NCBI RefSeq assembly: GCF_019457905.1
Contig: NZ_JAHZSV010000003.1
Coordinates: 372,001-436,000, forward strand
DNA length: 64,000 nucleotides
Direction of reading: 5' to 3'
DNA from: Flagellimonas abyssi
Lineage (GTDB): Bacteria; Bacteroidota; Bacteroidia; Flavobacteriales; Flavobacteriaceae
The translations under genes were made by a program, and so were the position numbers. Below the pieces are notes generated by a model. It ran no database searches. It saw only the letters and a program-made list of their open reading frames with translations, and was not told the DNA's origin. Shown piece by piece: positions 8,484 through 17,283 of this stretch. The stretch's first letter is position 1. Each line of letters starts with the position of its first letter.

Positions 8484-9530
8484 TTATTTATTGAAAGAGT
8501 TCCAGCCCTGTGCGGTAATCGGAATTTTTGTCTCCGCCCTAGTAATTAAATGGATTCCTTCATTCTTTTCCGTCATATGTCCAATTACCGTCAAGTTGGG
8601 GTTTCCTTTGATCTTGGGAAAATCTGCTTGGTCAATAGTGAACAACAACTCATAATCCTCACCGCCGCTCAAGGCAATCATGGTGCTGTCCATTTTAAAT
8701 TCTTCGGATGCGGAAATCACCGTGGGATCCAATGGGATTTTCTCTTCAAAAACATTGCAGCCAATATCACTATGCTTGCATAAATGAATTACTTCCGAAG
8801 AAAGGCCGTCGCTGATGTCGACCATGGAAGTCGGCCTTACCCCTAATTTTTTGAGCAGTTCCACAATGTCTTTTCGTGCTTCCGGCTTTAATTGCCTTTC
8901 TACGATATAAGAATAGGGTTCAAGATCGGGCTGACTGTTCGGATTTACCTTGAACACCTCTTTTTCGCGCTCCAATACCTGAAGGCCAAGATAGGCACCT
9001 CCCAAATCGCCAGAAACTACCAATAAATCGTTGGGCTTGCTGCCTTTTCGGTAAACGATGTCGTTCTCATCCGCAGCGCCGATTGCAGTTACGCTTACGA
9101 TCATTCCCCTTGTGGAAGAGGTGGTGTCTCCACCTACCAAGTCAACATTGTATAGCTTGCATGCAAGTGCTACTCCTTCATAAAATTCTTCGAGCGCTTC
9201 CAAAGGAAACCGGTTGGAAATGGCCAAAGAAACTGTAATCTGTGTGGCCATGGCGTTCATGGCGTAGATATCGGAAAGATTCACCATCACCGATTTATAG
9301 CCCAAGTGCTTCAAGGGCATATAGCTCAGGTCAAAATGAACCCCTTCCACCAACATGTCGGTGGACACAATGGTTTTTTTGCCATTATGATCCATTACGG
9401 CGGCGTCATCGCCCACCCCAACTATGGAAGATGGTTGTTTCAGTTCAAAGTTTTTGGTAAGTTGGTCGATCAGGCCAAATTCGCCCAATTCTTCCAAAGA
9501 TGTACGTTCTTGATTCTTGTCTTCTAGCAT
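8484..9530 (-). CDS. thiL: Thiamine-monophosphate kinase
   Basis: ThiL phosphorylates thiamine monophosphate to the active diphosphate using ATP. The start is the ATG at 9530 (348 residues); an upstream in-frame ATG at 9608 adds a segment unlike any ThiL. AIRS-family motifs are present: GDDAAVM, STDMLVEGVHFDL, GYKSVMVNLSDIYAMNA, DLVGGDTTSS, SMVDISDGLSSEVIHLC and LSGGEDYELLF. No other thiamine gene lies nearby. It is divergent from the SUF operon, 249 bases away. Confidence 0.95.
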   Translation of the reverse strand: MLEDKNQERTSLEELGEFGLIDQLTKNFELKQPSSIVGVGDDAAVMDHNGKKTIVSTDMLVEGVHFDLSYMPLKHLGYKSVMVNLSDIYAMNAMATQITVSLAISNRFPLEALEEFYEGVALACKLYNVDLVGGDTTSSTRGMIVSVTAIGAADENDIVYRKGSKPNDLLVVSGDLGGAYLGLQVLEREKEVFKVNPNSQPDLEPYSYIVERQLKPEARKDIVELLKKLGVRPTSMVDISDGLSSEVIHLCKHSDIGCNVFEEKIPLDPTVISASEEFKMDSTMIALSGGEDYELLFTIDQADFPKIKGNPNLTVIGHMTEKNEGIHLITRAETKIPITAQGWNSFNK

Positions 9531-9673
9531 TTTGCAAAAATAATGAGGATAATCGTAAATCCTGTAGTCGGACGGGACATAAAATTTTTTTCGGCAAAAA
9601 CCTGTCAAAAGTCATTAAGAATACTTGCAAATTCACGACTGATGGGACTTGTGGTCAAATTGGACTAATTTTT

Positions 9674-9690
9674 CATAGGAAACACCTATG
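9674..9690. promoter_or_regulatory. CATAGG-N5-CCTATG inverted repeat upstream of the SUF operon
   Basis: Perfect 6-bp inverted repeat with a 5-base spacer in the thiL/sufA intergenic region, about 54 bases before the -7 element at 9744. The size suits a dimeric regulator, and SUF operons are commonly iron- or redox-controlled, but no regulator gene is adjacent and the match to a known box is not established. Confidence 0.35.
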
Positions 9691-9743
9691 GAATCATTCG
9701 TTATATTAATGTTAGTTGCTATGGTAAAACCCTTTAGATACAG

Positions 9744-9751
9744 TATATTTG
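9744..9751 (+). promoter_or_regulatory. -7 element of the SUF operon
   Basis: TATATTTG fits the Bacteroidetes -7 consensus TAnnTTTG and ends 28 bases before the sufA start codon. The nearest TTG upstream (9716-9718) is 25 bases away, more than the preferred 19-21, so the -33 element is uncertain. Confidence 0.45.
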
Positions 9752-9779
9752 TAGGCTATTTAGATTAAATTCAAGTAAG

Positions 9780-10109
9780 ATGATTAAGGTTTCAGAATCA
9801 GCAAGGCACAAAGTGGTGTCGCTTATGACCGAAGAAGGTTATAATGCGACCACGGACTATGTGCGCGTTGGCGTAAAGAGCGGAGGGTGCAGTGGATTGT
9901 CTTATGAATTGACCTTTGACAATTCCGCTACAGATACAGATAAGATTTTTGAAGATAACGATGTGAGAATCATCGTGGACAAAAAAAGCTTTTTGTATTT
10001 GGTGGGCACCACATTGGAATATTCCGGAGGTTTGAACGGAAAGGGTTTTGTGTTCAACAACCCCAACGCTCAGCGAACCTGCGGATGTGGAGAAAGTTTT
10101 TCACTATAA
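9780..10109 (+). CDS. sufA: A-type iron-sulfur carrier (HesB/IscA/SufA family)
   Basis: 109-residue cytosolic A-type protein that accepts Fe-S clusters from the SufBCD scaffold and passes them to apo-proteins. The three conserved ligands are C37 (KSGGCSGLSYEL) and C101/C103 (RTCGCGESF). It is the first gene of the SUF operon, 40 bases before sufB, with a -7 element upstream. Whether it is orthologous to SufA, IscA or ErpA cannot be settled by eye; the operon position favours SufA. Confidence 0.93.
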   Translation: MIKVSESARHKVVSLMTEEGYNATTDYVRVGVKSGGCSGLSYELTFDNSATDTDKIFEDNDVRIIVDKKSFLYLVGTTLEYSGGLNGKGFVFNNPNAQRTCGCGESFSL

Positions 10110-10149
10110 ACATTGACTCAAAGCCTGTAATTGGCTAATTTAAAAATAT

Positions 10150-11595
10150 ATGGCTTATACAGAAGAAGAATTAAAGAAAGAATTGGAGACCAAAGAGTAC
10201 GAGTATGGTTTCTACACGGACATTGAATCGGATACCTTTCCAAAAGGGTTGAACGAGGACATTGTTGTCGCCATTTCCAAGAAGAAGGAAGAACCCGATT
10301 GGATGACGAAGTGGCGATTGGAAGCATTCCGTGCCTGGAAACAAATGGAAGAACCCGAATGGGCGAACGTAAAATACCAAAAACCCGACTTCCAAAACAT
10401 TTCCTATTACTCGGCTCCCAACAAAAAACCGAAGTACGATAGCTTGGACGAAGTAGATCCAGAATTACTGGATACGTTCAAAAAATTGGGAATTTCGGTA
10501 GATGAGCAGAAAAAGTTGGCAGGTGTTGCGGTGGATATCGTAATGGATTCCGTATCCGTGGCCACCACTTTCAAAAAAACATTGGCCGAAAAAGGAATTA
10601 TTTTTTGTTCCATTTCCGAAGCTATCAAGGAGCACCCTGAATTGGTGAAAAAATATTTGGGAACCGTAGTTCCGCAAAAGGACAATTTTTACGCGGCATT
10701 GAATTCAGCGGTGTTTTCCGATGGATCTTTCTGCTACATTCCAAAAGGAGTGAGGTGTCCTATGGAACTTTCCACTTATTTCCGAATCAACCAAGCGGGA
10801 ACTGGACAGTTCGAGAGGACCTTGGTCATTGCCGAAGAAGGCAGTTATGTGAGCTATTTGGAAGGATGTACTGCCCCGATGCGGGACGAGAACCAATTGC
10901 ACGCAGCAGTGGTAGAGCTTATAGCCCTGGACAATGCTGAAATCAAATATTCCACAGTTCAGAACTGGTTCCCTGGCAACAAAGAGGGAAAAGGGGGCGT
11001 TTACAACTTTGTGACCAAACGCGGACTCTGTGAAAAGCATGCCAAAATTTCTTGGACGCAGGTCGAGACAGGTTCTGCGGTAACATGGAAATACCCATCG
11101 TGTATTTTGAAAGGTGATTATTCCATTGGTGAATTTTATTCCATTGCCGTGACCAACAATTTCCAACAAGCAGATACAGGGACCAAAATGGTTCACTTGG
11201 GCAAGAATACCAAGAGTACCATCATTTCCAAAGGTATTTCAGCAGGACAGTCACAAAACAGTTACCGTGGATTGGTGCAGGTGAACAGTCGTGCCGAAAA
11301 TGCAAGGAACTTCTCCCAATGCGATTCCCTATTGATGGGCAACCGTTGCGGGGCGCATACGTTCCCCTACATTGAGGTCAAGAACAAAAGTGCACAGATA
11401 GAGCACGAGGCCACGACCAGTAAGATTGGCGAGGACCAGATTTTCTACTGTAACCAAAGGGGAATCGATACCGAAAAGGCCATTGCCTTGATCGTAAACG
11501 GATTTAGCAAGGAAGTATTGAACAAACTGCCAATGGAATTTGCCGTAGAAGCTCAAAAACTATTGGAAATCAGTTTGGAAGGCTCCGTAGGATAA
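10150..11595 (+). CDS. sufB: Fe-S cluster assembly scaffold protein SufB
   Basis: 481-residue core of the SufBCD scaffold on which Fe-S clusters form. Conserved blocks are [40 protein letters not shown], the Cys-bearing [28 protein letters not shown] and the C-terminal [17 protein letters not shown] with [12 protein letters not shown]. Full family length. A repeat element with a palindrome fills the 104-base spacer to sufC. Confidence 0.97.
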   Translation: MAYTEEELKKELETKEYEYGFYTDIESDTFPKGLNEDIVVAISKKKEEPDWMTKWRLEAFRAWKQMEEPEWANVKYQKPDFQNISYYSAPNKKPKYDSLDEVDPELLDTFKKLGISVDEQKKLAGVAVDIVMDSVSVATTFKKTLAEKGIIFCSISEAIKEHPELVKKYLGTVVPQKDNFYAALNSAVFSDGSFCYIPKGVRCPMELSTYFRINQAGTGQFERTLVIAEEGSYVSYLEGCTAPMRDENQLHAAVVELIALDNAEIKYSTVQNWFPGNKEGKGGVYNFVTKRGLCEKHAKISWTQVETGSAVTWKYPSCILKGDYSIGEFYSIAVTNNFQQADTGTKMVHLGKNTKSTIISKGISAGQSQNSYRGLVQVNSRAENARNFSQCDSLLMGNRCGAHTFPYIEVKNKSAQIEHEATTSKIGEDQIFYCNQRGIDTEKAIALIVNGFSKEVLNKLPMEFAVEAQKLLEISLEGSVG

Positions 11596-11668
11596 CTTCG
11601 GCTGCCTGCCCGTCAGGCAGGCGCTCAGCTACCCAATCCAATTTGGTGATTGAGCGAAGTCGAAATCA
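11596..11668. repeat. Palindrome-bearing core repeat between sufB and sufC
   Basis: 11596-11629 read on the minus strand is GCTGAGCG, then an 18-base palindrome (CCTGCCTGACGGGCAGGC), then AGCCGAAG: the family core with a palindrome nested in its centre. 11650-11668 holds a second, simple core (TGAGCGAAGTCGAAATC). CTGCCTG and CAGGCAG could pair as a 7-bp stem with a 5-base loop in the operon mRNA. There is no U-run, so it is not a classical terminator. Confidence 0.75.
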
Positions 11669-11699
11669 CAATTATTAAGACAGAACACAATTTTACAAA

Positions 11700-12452
11700 A
11701 TGCTAGAAATAAAGAACTTACACGCAAGCGTAGACGATAAAGAAATCCTTAAGGGAATCAACCTAAAGGTGAACGCAGGAGAGGTACACGCCATTATGGG
11801 CCCCAACGGCTCCGGTAAAAGTACCTTGGCCGAAGTAATCGCAGGACAGGAGGAATTTGAAGTAGGCGAAGGAAGCATTCTTCTGGAAGGGGAAGACTTG
11901 GAAGAACTTTCCCCAGAAGAAAGAGCCCACAAAGGAGTGTTCCTATCGTTCCAGTACCCAGTTGAGATTCCAGGGGTATCGGTGACCAATTTTATGAAGA
12001 CCGCTATCAACGAATCCAGAAAAGCACAAGGTTTGGAAGATATGCCAGCCAACGAAATGCTCAAGAAGATTCGCGAGAAGTCCGAAATGTTGGAAATCGA
12101 CAGAAAGTTCCTTTCACGTTCCTTGAACGAAGGATTCTCCGGAGGGGAAAAGAAACGTAACGAAATCTTTCAAATGGCTATGATGGAACCCAAATTGGCC
12201 ATTTTGGACGAGACCGATTCCGGTTTGGACATTGATGCCCTTCGTATCGTTTCCAATGGTGTAAACAAATTGCGCAGCAAGGACAACGCCATCATCGTGA
12301 TTACACACTACCAACGATTGTTGGAGTATATCGTTCCTGATTTTGTGCACGTGTTGTACAACGGAAAAATCGTAAAATCCGGAACCAAGGAATTGGCCCT
12401 GGAACTGGAAGAAAAGGGATACGACTGGTTAAAAGAAGAAGCTGCAGTTTAA
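11700..12452 (+). CDS. sufC: SUF system ATPase SufC
   Basis: 250-residue ABC-type ATPase that drives the SufBCD scaffold and has no membrane partner. Walker A is GPNGSGKST (34-42), Q-loop [12 protein letters not shown], signature [14 protein letters not shown], Walker [16 protein letters not shown] and switch His in [23 protein letters not shown] and [10 protein letters not shown] are specific to SufC. It is followed by a 78-base spacer of simple repeats before sufD. Confidence 0.97.
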   Translation: MLEIKNLHASVDDKEILKGINLKVNAGEVHAIMGPNGSGKSTLAEVIAGQEEFEVGEGSILLEGEDLEELSPEERAHKGVFLSFQYPVEIPGVSVTNFMKTAINESRKAQGLEDMPANEMLKKIREKSEMLEIDRKFLSRSLNEGFSGGEKKRNEIFQMAMMEPKLAILDETDSGLDIDALRIVSNGVNKLRSKDNAIIVITHYQRLLEYIVPDFVHVLYNGKIVKSGTKELALELEEKGYDWLKEEAAV

Positions 12453-12530
12453 AAAACAGATGTAAGACTTCAGACAACAGGTTTCAGAATACTTAAAACT
12501 GAAAACTGACCACTGAAAACTTAAAAAGAT
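12453..12530. repeat. Simple repeats in the sufC-sufD spacer
   Basis: The spacer contains imperfect direct repeats of the AAACTGA/CTGAAAAC type (ACTGAAAACTGACC, ACTGAAAACTT) and GACTTCAGACAACAGGTTTCAG. Similar low-complexity CTGA-rich stretches occur at about 17105-17150. No hairpin or coding frame is seen. Confidence 0.5.
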
Positions 12531-13847
12531 ATGGATTTAAAGGAAAAATTAGTCTCCTCTTTTATGGCTTTTGAAGATGGTTTGGATTTAGATCATCCAG
12601 TACATGAGGAAAGATCCAGTGCCATAAAGAATTTTGAGACCAAGGGCTTCCCGACAAAAAAGGATGAAGCTTGGAAATATACCTCGTTGAGGGGCTTGGA
12701 AAAGATAGATTTCAGCATCTTTCCAAAGCACGAGACCACGTTGGAATACAAGGATGTGAAAAAATACTTCCTCCACGAGATAGACACCTACAAGATTGTT
12801 TTCGTTGATGGGGTGTATAGTTCATACCTGTCCGAAACCACACATGATGGCGTAGATGTCTGTTTGATGAGCTCTGCCTTCAGTAAGCCCATGTTCAAAC
12901 AGGTGATAGAGGTGTATTTCAACAAAGCGGCCTCCAAAGATGAGTCGTTGACCTCTTTGAACACAGCGTTCAGTAAAGAAGGTGCCTATATCTACATTCC
13001 AAAGAACAAAATGCCGAAGAAGCCTATCCAAATTTTGCATTTGGCCACTGGCAAGGAACCAGCCTTGATGTTGCAACCCCGTAACTTGATCGTTGCCGAG
13101 GACAACGCTGAGGTTCAAATTATAGAACGCCACCAAAGTTTGACGGGGAATGAAGTGTTTACCAACTCCGTGACCGAAATTTTTGCTGGCAAGGACGCCA
13201 TCGTGGACTACTACAAAGTTCAGAACGATGAGCCTACCGCCTCCTTGGTGGACAATACATATATCTCACAAAAAGATAGCAGCGTTGTAAGGGTGCATAC
13301 GTTCTCCTTGGGTGGAAAATTAATCCGTAACAACCTGAACTTTTACCAGAACGGGGAGCGTATCGACTCTACCTTGAAAGGGATTACGATTTTGGGCGAT
13401 AAACAGCATGTGGACCACCACACTTTGGTGCACCACGCACAGCCCAATTGTGAGAGCCATCAAGATTATAAGGGTATTTTCGGGGATAGCTCCACAGGAG
13501 TGTTCAACGGAAAGATCATTGTGGACAAGATTGCCCAAAAGACGGATGCCTTTCAGCAGAACAACAATATTTTGTTAAGCGATAAATCGACCATCAACTC
13601 AAAACCCCAATTGGAAATCTTCGCGGACGATGTAAAATGTTCGCACGGTTGTACCATTGGTCAGTTGGACGATGAAGCGCTCTTTTATTTGAGGTCAAGA
13701 GGAATTCCAAAAAAAGAAGCCAAGGCTTTGCTGATGTACGCTTTTGCCAACAACGTTTTGGAAAGTGTGCGTATCCCAGAGTTAAAGCTGCGGATCAATA
13801 AGATCATTGCGGATAAACTGGGTGTACGCATGGGCTTTGATCTGTAA
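12531..13847 (+). CDS. sufD: Fe-S cluster assembly protein SufD
   Basis: 438-residue partner of SufB in the SufBC2D scaffold. The N-terminal helical region (about 1-130) has KKDEAWKYTSLRGL, typical of SufD. The beta-helix shows QPRNLIVAEDNAEVQIIERH, DSTLKGITILGDKQHVDHHTLVHH, HQDYKGIFGDSSTGVFNGKI and FADDVKCSHGCTIGQLDDEALFYLRSRGI, the last carrying the conserved Cys/His near the cluster-forming interface. 27 bases separate it from sufS. Confidence 0.96.
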   Translation: MDLKEKLVSSFMAFEDGLDLDHPVHEERSSAIKNFETKGFPTKKDEAWKYTSLRGLEKIDFSIFPKHETTLEYKDVKKYFLHEIDTYKIVFVDGVYSSYLSETTHDGVDVCLMSSAFSKPMFKQVIEVYFNKAASKDESLTSLNTAFSKEGAYIYIPKNKMPKKPIQILHLATGKEPALMLQPRNLIVAEDNAEVQIIERHQSLTGNEVFTNSVTEIFAGKDAIVDYYKVQNDEPTASLVDNTYISQKDSSVVRVHTFSLGGKLIRNNLNFYQNGERIDSTLKGITILGDKQHVDHHTLVHHAQPNCESHQDYKGIFGDSSTGVFNGKIIVDKIAQKTDAFQQNNNILLSDKSTINSKPQLEIFADDVKCSHGCTIGQLDDEALFYLRSRGIPKKEAKALLMYAFANNVLESVRIPELKLRINKIIADKLGVRMGFDL

Positions 13848-13874
13848 AACAAACTTTTTCACGATTACATTACA

Positions 13875-15101
13875 ATGATAGAGACCACTTTGGACATACA
13901 AGCCATTAGAAAGGATTTTCCCATCCTCCAAAGAGAGGTCAATGGGAAGCCTTTGGTGTATTTGGACAATGCAGCTACCTCGCAGACACCGCAGCAGGTA
14001 ATCGATGTCATTGTTGATTATTACAAGCGGTACAACGCCAATATCCATCGTGGGGTACATACCTTGTCTCAAGAGGCCACCGATGCCTACGAAGCGGCGC
14101 GGCAGAAAATCCAAAAGCACTTTAACATTGCGCATTCCCGCGAAGTGATCTTTACTTCGGGAACTACCCATGGCATCAATTTGGTGGCATCGGGATCCAC
14201 TTCCTTTTTAAAGGAGGGGGATGAGATTTTGGTATCGGCAATGGAGCACCACTCCAATATTGTGCCTTGGCAAATGCTGTGCGGACGCACGGGGGCAACC
14301 CTAAAAGTGGTTCCAATGAATCTGGAAGGGGAGTTGGTCATGGAGGAATACCACAACCTGTTATCGGATAAGACAAAATTGGTGTTCTGCAACCATGTAT
14401 CCAATGCGTTGGGAACCATAAACCCCATAGAAGAAATCATTGAAGCTGCACATAAAGTTGGAGCGGCCGTATTGATAGATGGGGCGCAGGCTGCGGCACA
14501 CATCAAAGCTGATTTACAAGCCTTGGATGTGGACTTTTATACCGTTTCCGCCCATAAAATGTGCGGACCAACGGGGGTTGGAATGCTTTATGGCAAGGAG
14601 GAATGGCTCAAGAAATTGCCTCCTTACCAAGGAGGAGGGGAAATGATCGCCGAGGTAACTTTTGAAAAGACCACTTATGCCGATCTGCCCCATAAGTTTG
14701 AAGCTGGAACGCCCAACATCTGTGGAGGCATTGCCTTTGGAGCCGCATTGGATTATATGAACAGCATAAGTTTTGATGCCATTGCCCAGTACGAAGATGA
14801 GTTGGTCCGATATGCCACAGAGCAATTGCTTGCCATTGACGGTTTGAAAATCTACGGAACCGCAACGCATAAAACTTCGGTAATATCCTTTAATATTGAA
14901 GGCGTGCATCCCTATGATATCGGAACCATTGTGGACAAATTGGGCATTGCCGTTAGAACAGGGCACCATTGCGCACAACCAATAATGGATTTTTACCAGA
15001 TTCCGGGAACAGTAAGGGCCAGTTTTAGCTTTTACAATACCAAGGAGGAAGTGGATAAACTGGTGGAAGGTGTTACACGTGCAAGGAATATGTTGCTATA
15101 A
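13875..15101 (+). CDS. sufS: Cysteine desulfurase SufS
   Basis: 408-residue PLP enzyme that takes sulfur from cysteine for Fe-S assembly. Group II features are present: GNP-like entry VYLDNAATSQTP, GTTHGINLVASG, EHHSNIVPWQ, DGAQAAAH, Schiff-base lysine at about 228 in SAHKMCGPTGVG, and the persulfide-bearing cysteine at about 366 in VRTGHHCAQP. It is followed after 72 bases by sufE, its sulfur acceptor. Confidence 0.97.
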   Translation: MIETTLDIQAIRKDFPILQREVNGKPLVYLDNAATSQTPQQVIDVIVDYYKRYNANIHRGVHTLSQEATDAYEAARQKIQKHFNIAHSREVIFTSGTTHGINLVASGSTSFLKEGDEILVSAMEHHSNIVPWQMLCGRTGATLKVVPMNLEGELVMEEYHNLLSDKTKLVFCNHVSNALGTINPIEEIIEAAHKVGAAVLIDGAQAAAHIKADLQALDVDFYTVSAHKMCGPTGVGMLYGKEEWLKKLPPYQGGGEMIAEVTFEKTTYADLPHKFEAGTPNICGGIAFGAALDYMNSISFDAIAQYEDELVRYATEQLLAIDGLKIYGTATHKTSVISFNIEGVHPYDIGTIVDKLGIAVRTGHHCAQPIMDFYQIPGTVRASFSFYNTKEEVDKLVEGVTRARNMLL

Positions 15102-15173
15102 CCAGACCGTTATCATTATCATAAAGACTTGAATGGCAACCCTCCGAGTTGTACTTTTGAATAAAACCATCGC

Positions 15174-15596
15174 ATGACCATAAAAGAGATACAGGAAGAG
15201 ATAATAGATGAGTTTTCCATGTTCGACGACTGGATGCAGCGTTACGAATACATGATCGAGCTCGGAAAATCACTTCCATTGATAGCCGAACAGTACAAAA
15301 CCGATGACAACCTGATCAAAGGATGCCAGAGCAAGGTGTGGGTGCATGCCGAACTCGATGGTGACAAATTGCTGTTCACGGCTGATAGTGATGCCATCAT
15401 TACGAAAGGAATCATTGCCATTTTGGTCAGGGCGTTCAGCAATCAAAAGCCACAGGACATTATTGATGCCGATGTGGAATTTATTGATGAAATAGGTCTT
15501 AAAGAGCATTTGTCACCAACGCGGGCAAATGGATTGGTAAGTATGATCAAGCAATTGAAATTGTATGCGGTTGCCTATCAAACACAGTTAAAATAA
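15174..15596 (+). CDS. sufE: Cysteine desulfuration protein SufE
   Basis: 140 residues. SufE takes persulfide sulfur from SufS and passes it to SufB. The acceptor Cys is C51 in LIKGCQSKVW, the same position as in well-studied SufE proteins, and the C-terminal block EIGLKEHLSPTRANGL is also characteristic. The stop is only 6 bases before the next gene, consistent with one transcript. Confidence 0.95.
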   Translation: MTIKEIQEEIIDEFSMFDDWMQRYEYMIELGKSLPLIAEQYKTDDNLIKGCQSKVWVHAELDGDKLLFTADSDAIITKGIIAILVRAFSNQKPQDIIDADVEFIDEIGLKEHLSPTRANGLVSMIKQLKLYAVAYQTQLK

Positions 15597-15602
15597 CACA
15601 GA

Positions 15603-15932
15603 ATGAGCGAAGAAACTACCATAGATACACAAGAACTGGGCGAAAAAATCGTAAAGGTGCTCAAAACCATCTACGATCCAGAAATTCCTGTGGACATTTA
15701 CGAACTGGGATTGATTTACGATGTGTTCGTAAACGAGGAATACGAAGTAAAGATCTTGATGACCCTTACCTCGCCCAATTGCCCTGTGGCCGAAACCTTG
15801 CCCGTGGAGGTAGAGGAGAAAGTGAAGTCCATTGATATGCTGAAGGACGTGGAGGTGGAAATCACTTTTGACCCACCATGGACCCAAGAACTGATGAGCG
15901 AGGAGGCGAAATTGGAGTTGGGCCTTTTGTAA
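15603..15932 (+). CDS. sufT: SufT-like DUF59 (MIP18 family) protein
   Basis: 109-residue single-domain DUF59 protein in the SUF operon. The hallmark IYDPEIPVDIYELGLIYDV is at about 24-42 and a conserved Cys lies in LTSPNCPVAETLP. Relatives act in Fe-S maturation or cluster transfer, and operon position supports that. The symbol is by family and context; biochemical details here are inferred. Confidence 0.92.
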   Translation: MSEETTIDTQELGEKIVKVLKTIYDPEIPVDIYELGLIYDVFVNEEYEVKILMTLTSPNCPVAETLPVEVEEKVKSIDMLKDVEVEITFDPPWTQELMSEEAKLELGLL

Positions 15933-15962
15933 AACCCCGGTAAACCTAAAAGACATGACGAC

Positions 15963-16196
15963 ATGACCACAAGACAAATCGATAGAATTATTGAGATGGC
16001 TTGGGAGGACAGAACCCCGTTCGAAGCCATAGAGTACCAGTTTGGTTTAAAGGAAAACGACGTGAGGGAAGTGATGCGAAGCAATCTCAAACGTTGCTCT
16101 TTTGAGTTGTGGAGAAAACGGGTAAAGGGAAGAAAGACCAAACACCAAAAAACGTCCCCGGCCAATAGATTTAGGTCGCAGAATCAAAAATTATAG
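15963..16196 (+). CDS. DUF2805 / TIGR03643 family protein
   Basis: 77-residue basic protein with a helix-turn-helix-like N-terminal half (RQIDRIIEMAWEDRTPFEAIEYQFGL, KENDVREVMRSNLKRCSFELWRKRV) and a Lys/Arg-rich tail (KGRKTKHQK). The family is widespread in bacteria with no assigned function. It lies 30 bases after the DUF59 gene, at the end of the SUF operon, so a role linked to iron-sulfur metabolism or its control is possible but unproven. Confidence 0.88.
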   Translation: MTTRQIDRIIEMAWEDRTPFEAIEYQFGLKENDVREVMRSNLKRCSFELWRKRVKGRKTKHQKTSPANRFRSQNQKL

Positions 16197-16225
16197 CGGT
16201 TCCAGCCCTCGCGAAAAATACAAAT

Positions 16226-16732
16226 ATGGAAAAGGAAATCGTAAATAGAGTAGCCCAAAGCAAGTTGGTCACGTTCGACCTGGAGGATTATTATCCGAAA
16301 GGGGAGCGTAAGGTCTTGGACATCAAAGATTGGTTGTACGAGGGATTTATTCTTCGTGAAAAGGAGTTCCGCGCCCATGTTGATGCGCATGATTGGTCAA
16401 TGTACCAGGAAGCTTATGTGGCGCTTCAATGTTCTTCGGATGCCATTATTCCAGGCTGGGCCTTTATGTTGGTTGCCTCCAAACTGCAACCCTACGCCAA
16501 AAAAGTAGTTCAAGGAAATTTGGAAACCTTGGAAACGGCACTTTATCAAACTATTTTGGAAAAGTTGGATGTGACCGAGTTTGCAGATAAGCCTATAATC
16601 ATAAAAGGTTGCTCCAAAAAACCCGTACCCGAAAATGCCTATCTAATGGCGGTGGCCAAAATCCAAGAAGTGGCCAAAAGTATCATGTACGGGGAAGCCT
16701 GCTCTTCGGTACCCCTGTTCAAGAGAAAATAG
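16226..16732 (+). CDS. DUF2480 family protein
   Basis: 168-residue soluble protein with the family pattern: N-terminal VNRVAQSKLVTFDLEDYYPKGERKVLDIKDWLYEGFILREKEFR, central ALQCSSDAIIPGWAFMLVASKL and C-terminal IKGCSKKPVPENAYL. Function unknown. Restricted largely to Bacteroidetes and often found after suf genes; here it is the last gene of the operon (29 bases after DUF2805). Conserved Cys residues could bind metal or sulfur, but this is speculation. Confidence 0.9.
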   Translation: MEKEIVNRVAQSKLVTFDLEDYYPKGERKVLDIKDWLYEGFILREKEFRAHVDAHDWSMYQEAYVALQCSSDAIIPGWAFMLVASKLQPYAKKVVQGNLETLETALYQTILEKLDVTEFADKPIIIKGCSKKPVPENAYLMAVAKIQEVAKSIMYGEACSSVPLFKRK

Positions 16733-16753
16733 TAGTTTTTGTAGTCAGTGGAC

Positions 16754-17064
16754 GGTCGCTGAGCACCCGGCCTGCCGGACGGACAAGAAGTTGAAGCAAT
16801 ATGGCCGGATATCGATATTTTACGAGGAAAGCCTGTTGGTTCTTTGATGTCAGAAGTGATGTAAATCCAGCATTTTGGTATAAAAGTCCTTGTTTTCCCG
16901 ATTTCTTGTGGCGAACCCTCGCTCAACTGCGGGCAAAAACAGGGTGACTGTTCTGTTATCGTCCATTTCGATGAGTGGCCATGGTTTGAGATACTTCGCT
17001 CCGCTAGGTATGACAACTCGGTCGCTGAGCGTAGTCGAAGCGACATGCATGTTATCGACATTTT
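16754..17064. repeat. Composite dispersed repeat, copy A
   Basis: Fills most of a 551-base gap (16733-17283) without a convincing gene. The layout is a worn core with a palindrome (16754-16799), a body with ATCGATATTTTACGAGGAAA (16811-16830) and a block from CATTTTGGTATAAAAGTCC (16871) to TGACAACTCG (17020), then a clean 24-bp core at 17021-17044 with GTCGCT...AGCGAC ends. The body is nearly identical, in inverted orientation, to 26272-26490. ORFs through it are in both cases open only by chance. Confidence 0.85.
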
Positions 17065-17249
17065 ATTGATTGTACATTGAATGGACACGAATTCCACTGA
17101 TTATCACGAGCTTTTATGGAGAAGTCAGATTTCAGAGGTCTGATGTCTGACTACTGATATCTTGGTTCTTTGCTCTTGAATCCACCCAAGCCTGTCCCAT
17201 TTTTAATTGGTAATGGTGCATTGTTGAATGAAAAAGTAGTGACATTTCT

Positions 17250-17257
17250 TACTTTTG
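17250..17257 (+). promoter_or_regulatory. -7 element upstream of the DUF3078 gene
   Basis: TACTTTTG matches TAnnTTTG and ends 26 bases before the ATG at 17284. A TTGTTG at 17221-17226 may serve as the -33 element, with a 23-base spacer, slightly long. It lies inside the upstream extension of the reading frame, which supports the 17284 start. Confidence 0.45.
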
Positions 17258-17283
17258 CGGTTCTAAACAGTAAACTCCATACT

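Noticed and set aside
16639-17097. 152-codon minus-strand frame across copy A of the composite repeat
   Set aside because: The similar peptide in copy B (26063-26425) follows from nucleotide identity. The frames cross cores and palindromes, start at different places and have no domain or usual codon use.
17170-17283. Upstream extension of the DUF3078 gene
   Set aside because: It contains the -7 element at 17250 and would bury the signal peptide.
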